DNA of 31,943 nt from a virus. Under the pieces are notes generated by a model that had not been told where the DNA came from, did no database searches, and saw only the letters and a list, made by a program, of their open reading frames with translations. Numbering within the stretch: the stretch's first letter is position 1; every line of letters begins with the position of its first letter. Positions 10,501 through 16,392 of the stretch are shown here, piece by piece. The translations under genes and the position numbers were made by a program. Location of the stretch: positions 1-31,943 of IMG/VR virus record IMGVR_UViG_3300042691_035467; one strand, given 5' to 3'.

Positions 10501-11234
10501 AAAACTTCATCCCCACCTTTAATATCCTGTAATGATAAGAAAATAATTCTCTTTTCATTTAATTCAAAATCCACTTCAGAAATATTTTCTTTATCTATAA
10601 TACTATAATCCATGAATCCTTGATGAGTATCAAAGAATCCAATCCATTGGTAATTAACCGTTGGTTGATTGGTTACAAACAATACATTATCGTATCTGTT
10701 TTCTTGGATGTGTTTTCCTGTTATGAATGTTTTCCCACTTCTACATTTGTGGAATATCAAACATTTCTTATCATCGGAATCGAATCTTTCATTGATAAAT
10801 TTTGACGCTTCTTTTTGATGGGGTAATAACGATAATATTTTCTTAAAGGAATCCGTATTGTTTAATACTATACTTAGAACGTTTCTGAAGATCTTAATAG
10901 GATCACCAACTAACATAAACCACTCCTTTCCGTTTTTTACGAGGTAACCTAACTTTGTTAGAATATCATGAACTTCCCCCTCCACAACATGAAGAGGTTT
11001 GTCTGTTAATTTTGAAATGTCAATGGAGTCAATAAAATAAGGATCATCAATTGAGAATGCACTTTTTGATGTTTTACTTCTACTGTGCATGTTTTTAGTT
11101 AAACCAATTTTGTAATAACCTTTTTGTGCCTCACTATCCACCGATGCTAGATAAATAAACTTACCATCGGTTAAGGGTAGATTTTTTAAATCAAGTTTTT
11201 CCATACTATCAATAATAAAAAAAGGATTTGACAT
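7569..11234 (-). CDS. GIY-YIG nuclease / SF2 helicase / N6-adenine DNA methyltransferase single-chain protein (Type ISP-like)
   Basis: This is a 1221-aa protein, numbered from ATG 11234. Residues 24-111 match the T5orf172-type GIY-YIG nuclease: IYLAS, YYKIGLTKN (40-48), VEGEVHDIL, then NGKEWFML. Residues about 138-540 are an SF2 helicase/translocase: Walker A HKCRSGKT (162-169), DECH (264-267), SATP (291-294), DQLTMGITL (474-482) and motif VI Q..FR....R (502-511). Residues about 650-780 are helical and resemble a coupler. The methyltransferase starts with GEVFTP (782-787), then SAM motif I DPCAGIGN (816-823) and motif IV NSPY (907-910). The C-terminal 250 residues would be target recognition. 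The order matches Type ISP restriction enzymes such as LlaBIII, with GIY-YIG in place of the Mrr-like nuclease. Likely role: cutting unmodified competitor or host DNA while methylating its own. The start could be Met11 (11204), or TTG at 11240. Confidence 0.85.
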   Translation of the reverse strand: MSNPFFIIDSMEKLDLKNLPLTDGKFIYLASVDSEAQKGYYKIGLTKNMHSRSKTSKSAFSIDDPYFIDSIDISKLTDKPLHVVEGEVHDILTKLGYLVKNGKEWFMLVGDPIKIFRNVLSIVLNNTDSFKKILSLLPHQKEASKFINERFDSDDKKCLIFHKCRSGKTFITGKHIQENRYDNVLFVTNQPTVNYQWIGFFDTHQGFMDYSIIDKENISEVDFELNEKRIIFLSLQDIKGGDEVFGKDKFKNLIHTKIDLLIIDECHHGVETEKTTEFLTKVNYERLLGLSATPSKNLLVGRFAKEHTHIYGLSDEKKMKLQFPDQYPYADINFLLWNLSKNEKSNLKYFSDEEQFKFDKFFRIENGNFYYQSDIEFLFKRLIGDRSVCGRDKLGTKYPLKNQGDFSDVRSVLLFVPNISVQEKLKELLLNNEYYKDFDIHITNSEINSSKMLINKVRGEFTSKSKRSLIIAVDQLTMGITLEDCDMVMMMNDWLSMDKYIQASFRCQSPREGKEKCWVVDFNAARSFEMMGEYQTIISKYTGNELKDQIKEWVECVNIYNRIDGEFIPVDVNTFFTEYLNTISKRIRFDYQNTINFDKLTDDDISKSLLSFGLKDGTSSSETKLNDDGIDKGKSKITKNLSPSNKDKPSEIDINKLIEIAKALLDKTMLLTIFNRFEHDDIDKNFEVISNHPEQKQAYLDTLLLGINDAENVDLDTIKYIYDNVFDKDNINKKLFEFNRKVIFIFDNMRKNPNIINMMLPEVLKLIDSYLKPSNTEKRLLGEVFTPLYGKPGCVEDQLNLMEDSFWKRKDVKVLDPCAGIGNYSVVLIDKFMNGLSDEIPDSEERLKWILEEIICVNEYQSKNLFIYLQLFDPENKYKMNFYRGDYLTLNIKETFGVEKFDLICMNSPYQEELKTKRGSAKPLYNLFIEKAIKDSKRVISINPSRWFAGGKGLDNFRNMMLSNKNLKEICHIEDPTLVFGNGVEIKGGISYSLIDEEYNGNCVFNGNLVDLSKFDIIVNPKYYSILSKLSGRVGLDTICKGQSYSGIKTNDNRLSKVKVDDSYIKCYVSQVNGLEKWIKRTDVKKSVDLSKWKVVTAEASGSNKMLGKFGNSFIGYPNEVCNQSYDVFEVNNETEAKSLLSYISTKFANCLLSLRKISQHIKPDTCKWIPMVPFDREWTDEQLFDYFNLTDEERNLVMTYDKKDKPKLNVEVVNELTTVL

Positions 11235-11250
11235 AATCAAATCCTTTTTT
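11217..11250 (-). terminator. Intrinsic terminator-like hairpin overlapping the start of the large restriction-like gene
   Basis: GGATTTGA and TCAAATCC form a perfect 8-bp stem around a 5-nt loop, flanked by A7 on the left and T6 on the right (plus strand), so it can act on either strand. On the minus strand it lies just after the 11268-11717 gene, and its loop contains the candidate ATG (11234) of the nuclease-helicase-methyltransferase gene, with AAGGA in the stem 7 nt before that ATG. It may be a simple terminator (with the true start at 11204) or an RBS-masking leader. Confidence 0.6.
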
Positions 11251-11267
11251 GAAAAGTAAATACTTAA

Positions 11268-11717
11268 TTAACGAAATTTTGGTTCTTCTGGTAAAAACTC
11301 ATAAAGATATCTATTGATGTCTTTAACCAATGATTTGTTGATTAAATCACCATTAAACAAACCAATATAATCGGAATGACCATTACCTGATAATGTGAAT
11401 TCATTGTTTTTATGCCACAGACTAATTTCATACGTTATACCATCAATAACCAACTTGAAACATGAGATATTACCAAAAGAAGGTGATTCGTGGGTCTCAA
11501 CATAAGAAAGAGAGTCGTATGATTTTGTTTTCAAAATCTTCAAAAGAGTTATCCTATTTTTATAATATGTCCTCTCTACGAACATAGAGTAAAAAAATAA
11601 AAACCCTATACCGAGTGTAAAAAGTGCGATAAAAAAGAATACGCCTTCCTTATCCTCATAATATTTGAAAGGTCCTTTATTTTTTACAGGTTGGTTGTAA
11701 ATAGATTCTTTGTTCAT
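11268..11717 (-). CDS. Single-pass membrane protein, unknown
   Basis: This 149-aa protein has a short cytoplasmic N-terminus and one strong hydrophobic segment, VFFFIALFTLGIGFLFFYSMF (residues about 26-46). A basic stretch and a roughly 100-aa beta-type soluble domain follow. I recognise no family. It sits downstream of the YqeY-like gene with a 6-nt gap and ends before the hairpin at 11217-11250, so it is probably the last gene of that transcript. A membrane role during infection is possible, but nothing in the sequence decides it. Confidence 0.6.
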   Translation of the reverse strand: MNKESIYNQPVKNKGPFKYYEDKEGVFFFIALFTLGIGFLFFYSMFVERTYYKNRITLLKILKTKSYDSLSYVETHESPSFGNISCFKLVIDGITYEISLWHKNNEFTLSGNGHSDYIGLFNGDLINKSLVKDINRYLYEFLPEEPKFR

Positions 11718-11723
11718 AATTCT

Positions 11724-12116
11724 TTATTTTAAGTTTTGTTGAAGAAACATTGATACCTCTTTACCGTCGTATTGTCCGGCATAGTTTGATTTCATCTCAC
11801 CCATAATGGTTTTCATATCCGATTTGTTAGGATATTTTGAAACCATTTCCACCAAGATTTTATTTAACTCAGATTCGGTTAATGATTTAGGAACGAACAT
11901 TTCATAAACTTCCAATTCCATTTGAGAAGTTTCTGTAGGGTATTCCTTAACACCATTAATCATTTTGGTCAATACAGAGATTACCTCAGCATCCGTTGGA
12001 TTTTTGGATGGTAATCGTTGTAACTCACCGATAACGGTTTTTAAGAAGTTCGTTCTTGGATTTTTTTCCACCATCCAAGATTGAGTGGTTTTTTGAATTT
12101 GTTCCAAAAGTGTCAT
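11724..12116 (-). CDS. GatB/YqeY-like domain protein
   Basis: The protein is 130 aa from ATG 12116, starting MTLLEQIQKTTQSWM. An in-frame start further upstream would run into the CCA-enzyme gene and is not needed. The sequence follows the YqeY pattern: FLKTVIGELQR near the start, a central KMI segment, then EMFVPKSLTESEL, DMKTIMGEMKSNYAGQYDGK and a C-terminal VSMFLQQNL. YqeY proteins are helical relatives of the GatB C-terminal domain of tRNA-dependent amidotransferase; their function is uncertain but tRNA-linked. Its place just after the CCA-adding enzyme supports a tRNA-related role here, which is inference. It is slightly shorter than typical bacterial YqeY (about 150 aa). Confidence 0.75.
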   Translation of the reverse strand: MTLLEQIQKTTQSWMVEKNPRTNFLKTVIGELQRLPSKNPTDAEVISVLTKMINGVKEYPTETSQMELEVYEMFVPKSLTESELNKILVEMVSKYPNKSDMKTIMGEMKSNYAGQYDGKEVSMFLQQNLK

Positions 12117-12127
12117 AAAAAAATAAT

Positions 12128-12862
12128 TTATTTTGTTTCTAATGTTGGTTTTAACCAAAGAATGTTCTCTTTGAAGATATAATTCCTAAGAGCAGGAAAC
12201 TCGTGTAAGGTTTTGAGTGTCTTAATCGTGTCGTGTTTGAAACACTTATACAACTCCTCACGGATTCTCTCAACAGACACCACGGGCATTTTGGTTTCAT
12301 AATCATAATCTTGCATAACACCATCCATATAAGGTGAAATGAAAAACCCTTTTGTAATACAAAACCTGATCGCTCTTAAAATTCTCAACGGATCATCATC
12401 AAATGTGATCTTGCAATCTATTGGTGTTTTAAGATAACCTTTTCTTAAATGTTCCAAACCTCCGAAGTAATCAATGATATTACCATCACCATCTTTGGCT
12501 AGAGCATTTAAGGTAAAATCCCGTCTTTCCAAATCATCGTATAATGTTCCAGGAACCACAAGTGGTGTCCTTGTTCCGGGAATATATCCGATTTCCTTTC
12601 TTGCCATAACAAAATCTGCAACACCCGAATATTTGTGTCCTTGAGGAAACTTCGCTCTAATTGTGAAACAATCCGATGTCACCAAGAAGATTTCAAACCC
12701 CTCTTCTTTGAGGTACCCCTCAAGAATGTTAAACATAGAATGTGCCGAATTCACATCTTTCAATAAATCCTCACCGGGTACCGCAACATAATCAACGTCT
12801 TTGGACTCAATCTCCAAGATCTCATCTCTGACTTTTCCGCCTACCTCATAAAACTTGAACAT
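12128..12862 (-). CDS. CCA-adding enzyme / tRNA nucleotidyltransferase
   Basis: This 244-aa protein belongs to the class II poly(A) polymerase/CCA-adding family. Motifs seen are VGGKVRDEIL (7-16), the catalytic KDVDY (D22 and D24), DLERRDFTLNALA and DDPLRILRAIRF. These make up the head and neck domains that bind tRNA 3' ends and add C, C and A. It is shorter than most bacterial enzymes (about 400 aa) and lacks the usual C-terminal body and tail, so it is a compact phage form. It sits between a terminator and the YqeY-like gene. Together with the RNA ligase, kinase and phosphoesterase on this strand it would complete tRNA end repair. Confidence 0.9.
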   Translation of the reverse strand: MFKFYEVGGKVRDEILEIESKDVDYVAVPGEDLLKDVNSAHSMFNILEGYLKEEGFEIFLVTSDCFTIRAKFPQGHKYSGVADFVMARKEIGYIPGTRTPLVVPGTLYDDLERRDFTLNALAKDGDGNIIDYFGGLEHLRKGYLKTPIDCKITFDDDPLRILRAIRFCITKGFFISPYMDGVMQDYDYETKMPVVSVERIREELYKCFKHDTIKTLKTLHEFPALRNYIFKENILWLKPTLETK

Positions 12863-12889
12863 ATCTTTGGTTTAATATTCCACAAAGAT

Positions 12890-12918
12890 AAAAAAAAGGT
12901 TTGGAATAACCAAACCTT
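12890..12918 (-). terminator. Intrinsic terminator
   Basis: On the minus strand AAGGTTTGG, a 5-nt loop and CCAAACCTT form a perfect 9-bp stem followed by a run of about 8 T. It lies 12 nt past the stop of the 12931-13698 gene and before the CCA-enzyme start. Confidence 0.8.
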
Positions 12919-12930
12919 CTCTAAAAATTT

Positions 12931-13698
12931 TTAACCAAATAATTTAATTAAATGTAACATTCGGGAAACACCCTCATCTAACTTACTGTAAGGGTTTTTC
13001 TTTCTTGAGAATTTTGATTGGATCTCATCACATTTTACAATTTGTTTTGCAAACATTCTTACCAAATATTTCATAACCAATTCACTAACATCATAGTGGA
13101 TTTGTTCGTTCATAAATGAACTAACTCTACCACCACCTGATGAAGCAGCAATCAGATTTAATAGTTCAGGTGAAAAAGAAACGGTTGATTTCCCACCTTC
13201 CTCAAACATTGAGTTACGATCGTCCATAACCTCACCTTCTTCATCTAATGGTGTTGGAAAACACTCAGAATAAAATTCACCATCATCAATTAAGAATCGT
13301 TTCGCTTCCATATCAATTAAAACACGAATGGAAAAACCAAAAACTTTACTTCTGATGTTGTATTCAAACTCTAAGTTATTACCATTACCGCGAGGATCGT
13401 GTAAGATGTTATATGATTTAGAGATGATATCAGGTAATGGTGTTTTCATTATCTTATCTCTCTGTTTGAGATTACCAATATTTAAACCAATCCAACCTTT
13501 ATCTTTATATAATTCGTAAGTTTTCGCGATTCTTGATTTTTCATCAGAAATTTCACTACTGCTGAATAATTTATTTATTCTATCTGTTAAATAAGCACCA
13601 TTAAAAATGGCAGTATTAAGAGTTCTTTTGGTTGTATCTTTCTTAAATCTTCTACCACCTAAATCTCCTGACGCTTCGGTAAATTCATTGTATTCCAT
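12931..13698 (-). CDS. Unknown protein, possibly virion or assembly related
   Basis: This 255-aa protein has an N-terminal basic, Gly-rich stretch (GDLGGRRFKK), a middle part rich in beta segments and a helical C-terminus ending HLIKLFG. I recognise no family or catalytic motif. The upstream region reads TATATTTAT 4 nt before the ATG, the motif otherwise found before virion-type genes, and the gene ends in its own terminator. It may therefore be its own late unit inside an otherwise non-structural block. That reading is inference. Confidence 0.55.
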   Translation of the reverse strand: MEYNEFTEASGDLGGRRFKKDTTKRTLNTAIFNGAYLTDRINKLFSSSEISDEKSRIAKTYELYKDKGWIGLNIGNLKQRDKIMKTPLPDIISKSYNILHDPRGNGNNLEFEYNIRSKVFGFSIRVLIDMEAKRFLIDDGEFYSECFPTPLDEEGEVMDDRNSMFEEGGKSTVSFSPELLNLIAASSGGGRVSSFMNEQIHYDVSELVMKYLVRMFAKQIVKCDEIQSKFSRKKNPYSKLDEGVSRMLHLIKLFG

Positions 13699-13702
13699 AC
13701 CA

Positions 13703-13711
13703 ATAAATATA
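13703..13711 (-). promoter_or_regulatory. TATATTTAT motif
   Basis: Minus-strand TATATTTAT ends 4 nt before the ATG at 13698. This is one of the shortest spacings, which would imply a near-leaderless transcript if it is a promoter. Confidence 0.45.
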
Positions 13712-13714
13712 CGG

Positions 13715-14308
13715 TCATGGCGAAAATAACACTGTGGGGTTATTACAATGAATATCTATATCAGGAAATTTAATTTTGAACTTTGATTTATCAAATGGTC
13801 GAGTGATTAAGTGAAACCCGTTTCTTGTTGGAATCGTCGCAACATACTTTGTATCACCGAAGGGTTGACACTCAGATTCAATAAAATCCATTATCTTATC
13901 ACCTAACTTATGTCCTTCATCACCGGGTAAGTCAATATCAATAATCCAACTCTTTGGTTTAATACCATATTCACCACAAACTGAATTATAAGCGGTATGT
14001 GCTGACTTATAATCCTTATTCAAGATTTGATCTGTAACTTTTTTCAAATGTTGGAACGCCAATTGTTCAAAACTTCTCGGTGTTAAATTGATATATGCTC
14101 TTGCATTATGGAATTCACATAAACAAACAATCTCAGGACCTACCTTATCCAAATATTCCTTTGATTTGATGTAATACGTTTTAACCAAATAAGAGTTGGA
14201 TCCCACATCAGGATTCTCTTTCTTCCTCTTCAATATTTGGAGGTGATAAAAAGTATCCTCAGATGGGAATTCCAACAACTCAATTATTCTTTCAAAATTA
14301 TCTACCAT
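13715..14308 (-). CDS. AEP primase-like fold protein (tentative)
   Basis: This 197-aa protein contains FHNARAYINLTPRS (67-80), then WIIDIDLPG with an Asp-x-Asp pair (D124 and D126), and TRNGFHLITRPF with His166. An Asp-x-Asp pair followed by a Gly-x-His strand is the core pattern of archaeo-eukaryotic primase-like catalytic domains. The protein is shorter than full primases, and its C-terminal DIHCNNPTVLF is unfamiliar. It begins 6 nt after the stop of the kinase gene and is in the same operon. A nucleotidyl-transfer or RNA-end role is possible; a structure prediction could overturn this. Confidence 0.45.
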   Translation of the reverse strand: MVDNFERIIELLEFPSEDTFYHLQILKRKKENPDVGSNSYLVKTYYIKSKEYLDKVGPEIVCLCEFHNARAYINLTPRSFEQLAFQHLKKVTDQILNKDYKSAHTAYNSVCGEYGIKPKSWIIDIDLPGDEGHKLGDKIMDFIESECQPFGDTKYVATIPTRNGFHLITRPFDKSKFKIKFPDIDIHCNNPTVLFSP

Positions 14309-14314
14309 AATTGT

Positions 14315-14683
14315 TTATAGTTTAACCTCGAACCTGTTTTTCATAATATCTAACTTATCTTGGGGTACATTGTGGGTATTTGTTCCACCGTGACGATTTT
14401 CCACAATTAACGAATGAACTCTATATCCGTAGGTTTCCGCCAATTTGTAATAATCTTCCATCTCCCATTCTTGGGTAAATGTGTTTGATACTACAACAGG
14501 TGAATGTTCGTATTTCATTGCGAACTCAATCTCTTCTTTGCACCATTTGTGTGCGTTTTTGATTTCACTTGGTTTGAAATTGTAATTTCCATCACTATCC
14601 ACAAAATACATATCCGCTTCTTTGTGGCAATAATCTTTATCACCAACTAACATTTTTGCTAATGTTGACTTACCACTTCCTGG
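14315..14683 (-). pseudogene. P-loop PNK/N4BP2-like kinase, 3' part of a split gene
   Basis: These 122 codons begin at the P-loop, PGSGKSTLAKMLVGD, and continue to the stop. Other conserved parts are KEADMYF, NAHKWCKEEIEFAM, VVVSNTFTQEWEM, YYKLAETYGYRVHS and THNVPQDKLDIM. This order matches phage and eukaryotic PNK-like and NEDD4-binding-protein-2-like kinases, which phosphorylate nucleic-acid 5' ends or related substrates. The natural beginning, MKELFLLRGI, lies 1.04 kb away at 15757-15728, cut off by an insert. The codon directly upstream in frame is TAG. A shorter start at Met 14653 would lack the P-loop. As it stands the gene is probably inactive unless spliced, read through or restored. 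Confidence 0.8.
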
Positions 14684-14749
14684 CTAAGGAACCCCCCTCA
14701 AGAGAATCAACTCTTTTACTGGGGGGTTCGTGTTTTTTTTAATATCCAT
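14684..14749 (-). other. Diverged duplicate of the kinase N-terminal coding sequence, ending in TAG
   Basis: The frame ATG (14749) to TAG (14686-14684) reads MDIKKNTNPPVKELILLRGVP. Its KELILLRGVP part matches the expected kinase start MKELFLLRGI(P), with mostly synonymous DNA differences (GAG/GAA, TTG/TTA, AGG/CGT). It abuts the P-loop part in the same frame; only TAG-CCA separates it from GGA-AGT-GGT-AAG. It looks like a replacement 5' end carried by the insert. Removing 6 nt would give a normal GVPGSGKS P-loop. Confidence 0.75.
14689..14740 (+). terminator. Strong GC hairpin with T8 at the left edge of the insert
   Basis: GAACCCCCC (14689-14697) pairs with GGGGGGTTC (14721-14729), with an inner AAGAG/CTCTT stem, followed by GTG and eight T. 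Read on the plus strand it is a textbook intrinsic terminator. It precedes the endonuclease gene and would block plus-strand read-through into it. On the minus strand the same bases encode the duplicated kinase start. Confidence 0.7.
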
Positions 14750-14822
14750 ACTATTTATTGTTAGGGGTTTACTTGGTTTAGACTACAAAGATAATTAAAT
14801 AAAAAACAAAAAACAAACTTTA

Positions 14823-15710
14823 ATGAGCAAATATACTAGAAATTGTCCATTGTGTAATAAAGAACTTACATATTCTAGCAAATACAACTACCAAAAAGCG
14901 AAACTAAAGAAAAGTAAATGTAAAAGTTGTGGAATAAAAGAATCAATCACAGATGAAAGACGTGAAAAAATGAGAGATCGAGTTGAGGGTAGAAATAATC
15001 CTATGTTTGGTATGAAAGGCGAATTAAATCCGTTCTTTGGTAAAAAACACACTGAAGAAACAAAAATTAAAATTGTTATAAATAGAGACATGTCTGTTTA
15101 TCGTAGTGATGAGTTTAGGAAAAAAATGAGTGAGGTAACAAAGGGTGAAAATAATCCTATGTTTGGTCGTTCATTTTATGATGTATGGGTTGAACGATAT
15201 GGGAAACAACTCGCTGATGAAAAAATGAAAAAGTACAGAGAAACTCAATCTATAAATAATTCTGGTACTAAAAATAATATGTTTGGTAAACCATCACCAA
15301 TAGGTTCAGGAAATGGATGGTCGGGTTGGTATAAAGGGTGGTATTTTAGAAGTTTAAAAGAGTTAACTTATATGATTAAAGTCATAGAAAGATATAATTT
15401 AGAATGGGAAAGTGCCGAAACAAAAGATTTAACTATAAGATATTTAGACTATAATTTAATTGAGAGGTCATATACTGCCGATTTTATCGTTAATAATAGA
15501 TATATGGTTGAGATTAAACCTAAGAAGTTATGGGATAGTCCTCTTATAAAATTAAAAACGGGTGCGGCTATTGAATTTTGTAATTTAAGAGGTCTTAAAT
15601 ATAAGTTAATTGATATTGATAGGTTATCAAATCAAGAAATTATAACGTTATTGGATAACAACTTAATTAAGTTTATTGATAGATATCATAATATGTTAAA
15701 CAACCCTTAA
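14823..15710 (+). CDS. NUMOD3-containing homing endonuclease with PD-(D/E)XK-type C-terminus
   Basis: This is a 295-aa protein. A four-Cys zinc motif, CPLC (8-11) and CKSC (33-36), lies at the N-terminus. NUMOD3-type DNA-binding repeats follow: NNPMFGMKGELNPFFGKKHTE (58-77), NNPMFGRS (110-117) and NNMFGKPSP (151-159). The C-terminal half has YFRSLKELTYM (174-184) and TADFIVNN...MVEIKPKK with D220, E230 and K232, the Asp...Glu-x-Lys core of PD-(D/E)XK nucleases. Such enzymes cut an intronless or insert-free allele and spread by repair. The gene lies antisense inside the split kinase gene, 18 nt from one junction. Its AT-rich codons differ from the neighbours, a sign of transfer. It is a full-length frame with no decay seen. 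Confidence 0.85.
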   Translation: MSKYTRNCPLCNKELTYSSKYNYQKAKLKKSKCKSCGIKESITDERREKMRDRVEGRNNPMFGMKGELNPFFGKKHTEETKIKIVINRDMSVYRSDEFRKKMSEVTKGENNPMFGRSFYDVWVERYGKQLADEKMKKYRETQSINNSGTKNNMFGKPSPIGSGNGWSGWYKGWYFRSLKELTYMIKVIERYNLEWESAETKDLTIRYLDYNLIERSYTADFIVNNRYMVEIKPKKLWDSPLIKLKTGAAIEFCNLRGLKYKLIDIDRLSNQEIITLLDNNLIKFIDRYHNMLNNP

Positions 15711-15727
15711 ATAAATCCCAAAATAGA

Positions 15728-15757
15728 TATTCCACGTAATAAAAATAATTCTTTCAT
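15728..15757 (-). pseudogene. 5' fragment of the split kinase gene
   Basis: ATG 15757 opens MKELFLLRGI, the strand-1 sequence that precedes the P-loop in PNK-like kinases. It then runs into insert sequence and stops at TAA (15707-15709). The ATG overlaps the stop of the 59-aa gene upstream as ATGA, showing it was the natural start of the kinase in this operon. Confidence 0.8.
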
Positions 15758-15933
15758 TTCTTTTCAGTTAAGGTTGCTGTTAGTTTGGTAATCCCAAATT
15801 TATTTTTATCTGAGTTATCAAACATCTGTCTTTGTAGTTCACCTGATAAAATAGTATTCTTTAGTTCTTGGAACTCTTCATTCATTTCATCTTTGATTGT
15901 GATAGTAAATTTTAATTCGTATGTCTTACTCAT
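15754..15933 (-). CDS. Small unknown protein, 59 aa
   Basis: The protein reads MSKTYELKFTITIKDEMNEE... and ends KLTATLTEKK. A strong Shine-Dalgarno, GGAGG, lies about 7 nt before the ATG. It overlaps the gene before it (ATGA) and the kinase start after it (ATGA), so all three are translationally coupled. It has a beta-strand start and a helical middle. I recognise no family. Confidence 0.7.
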   Translation of the reverse strand: MSKTYELKFTITIKDEMNEEFQELKNTILSGELQRQMFDNSDKNKFGITKLTATLTEKK

Positions 15934-16151
15934 TTGTTACCTCCTTGTAGTTTATCTCTCATCCATTTAGCACCCTTACAAAATAATCCACCTGCGGCTG
16001 CACCTAATGTTTCTTCTATCTCCTCATCCGTTGGTAGTTCTATGGGTGTTAGTTCACTTATTAGGCTCTCCTCAGTATCACCCTCATAGAAATCTTGCCA
16101 AAATGCTTTTTTAAGCAATTTTCTTACTTGTTCTTCTGTGTATAGTTTCAT
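15930..16151 (-). CDS. Small acidic unknown protein
   Basis: The protein has 73 aa from ATG 16151 (MKLYTEEQVRKLLKKAF). I chose this start because AAGGAG lies just upstream, whereas the longer frame would overlap the previous gene. TEEQVRKLL is a helix seen near the start of many small phage proteins. The central part is acidic (DTEESLISELTPIELPTDEE). The C-terminal half has GGLFCKGAKWMRDKL. The function is unknown. It belongs to the small-gene cassette between the phosphoesterase and the kinase. Confidence 0.65.
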   Translation of the reverse strand: MKLYTEEQVRKLLKKAFWQDFYEGDTEESLISELTPIELPTDEEIEETLGAAAGGLFCKGAKWMRDKLQGGNK

Positions 16152-16152
16152 T

Positions 16153-16392
16153 TTATTCTCCTTTAAATTCAATACACCTAACAGAAAATCTACACTCTTC
16201 ACCTTCTGTTTGAGGGTCTTTGTAATAATACCAACCTTCTAAATCATCAGGGTACTTTGGATTGTAAGCTTCATATCTGATAGGTGTATTGTTGTTATAC
16301 TCATTGAGGGCTTGTTCCAGTAACTCTCTATTAGGTGCCGCTACTACAGGAATACCATCCCATACTGCAACATATATAAATGTTTGATTCAT
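16153..16392 (-). CDS. Small unknown protein
   Basis: This 79-aa protein starts MNQTFIYVAVWDGIPVVAAPNRE and is rich in Tyr and acidic residues, with beta strands at both ends (RFSVRCIEFKGE). It ends 1 nt before the next gene of the cassette and starts directly at the stop of the previous one. I recognise no family; it resembles short accessory phage proteins of the kind that accompany the neighbouring 224-aa protein. Confidence 0.6.
   Translation of the reverse strand: MNQTFIYVAVWDGIPVVAAPNRELLEQALNEYNNNTPIRYEAYNPKYPDDLEGWYYYKDPQTEGEECRFSVRCIEFKGE

Larger units (their letters stand above)
14684..15727 (+). mobile_element. Homing-endonuclease insert splitting the kinase gene
   Basis: About 1044 bp separate the kinase 5' fragment (MKELFLLRGI, 15757-15728) from the P-loop fragment (14683 down). 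Joining the two flanks gives GGA ATA CCA GGA AGT, that is GIPGSGK, a perfect P-loop in frame, which sets the boundaries to within a few bases. The insert holds the endonuclease gene on the opposite strand, a terminator-like hairpin and a diverged copy of the kinase N-terminal coding sequence. Only about 17 nt and 140 nt flank the endonuclease gene, little room for a group I or II intron core. Confidence 0.75.

Noticed and set aside
14684-15727. Self-splicing group I or II intron with an antisense endonuclease
   Set aside because: Only about 17 and 140 nt lie outside the endonuclease gene, the ends fit neither GUGYG...AY nor U...G in the right frame, and a coding duplicate occupies the 3' side. 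Not fully excluded without covariance models.
15785-15970. A 61-codon plus-strand frame
   Set aside because: It is antisense to the 59-aa gene, which has a strong ribosome site and ATGA coupling on both sides.
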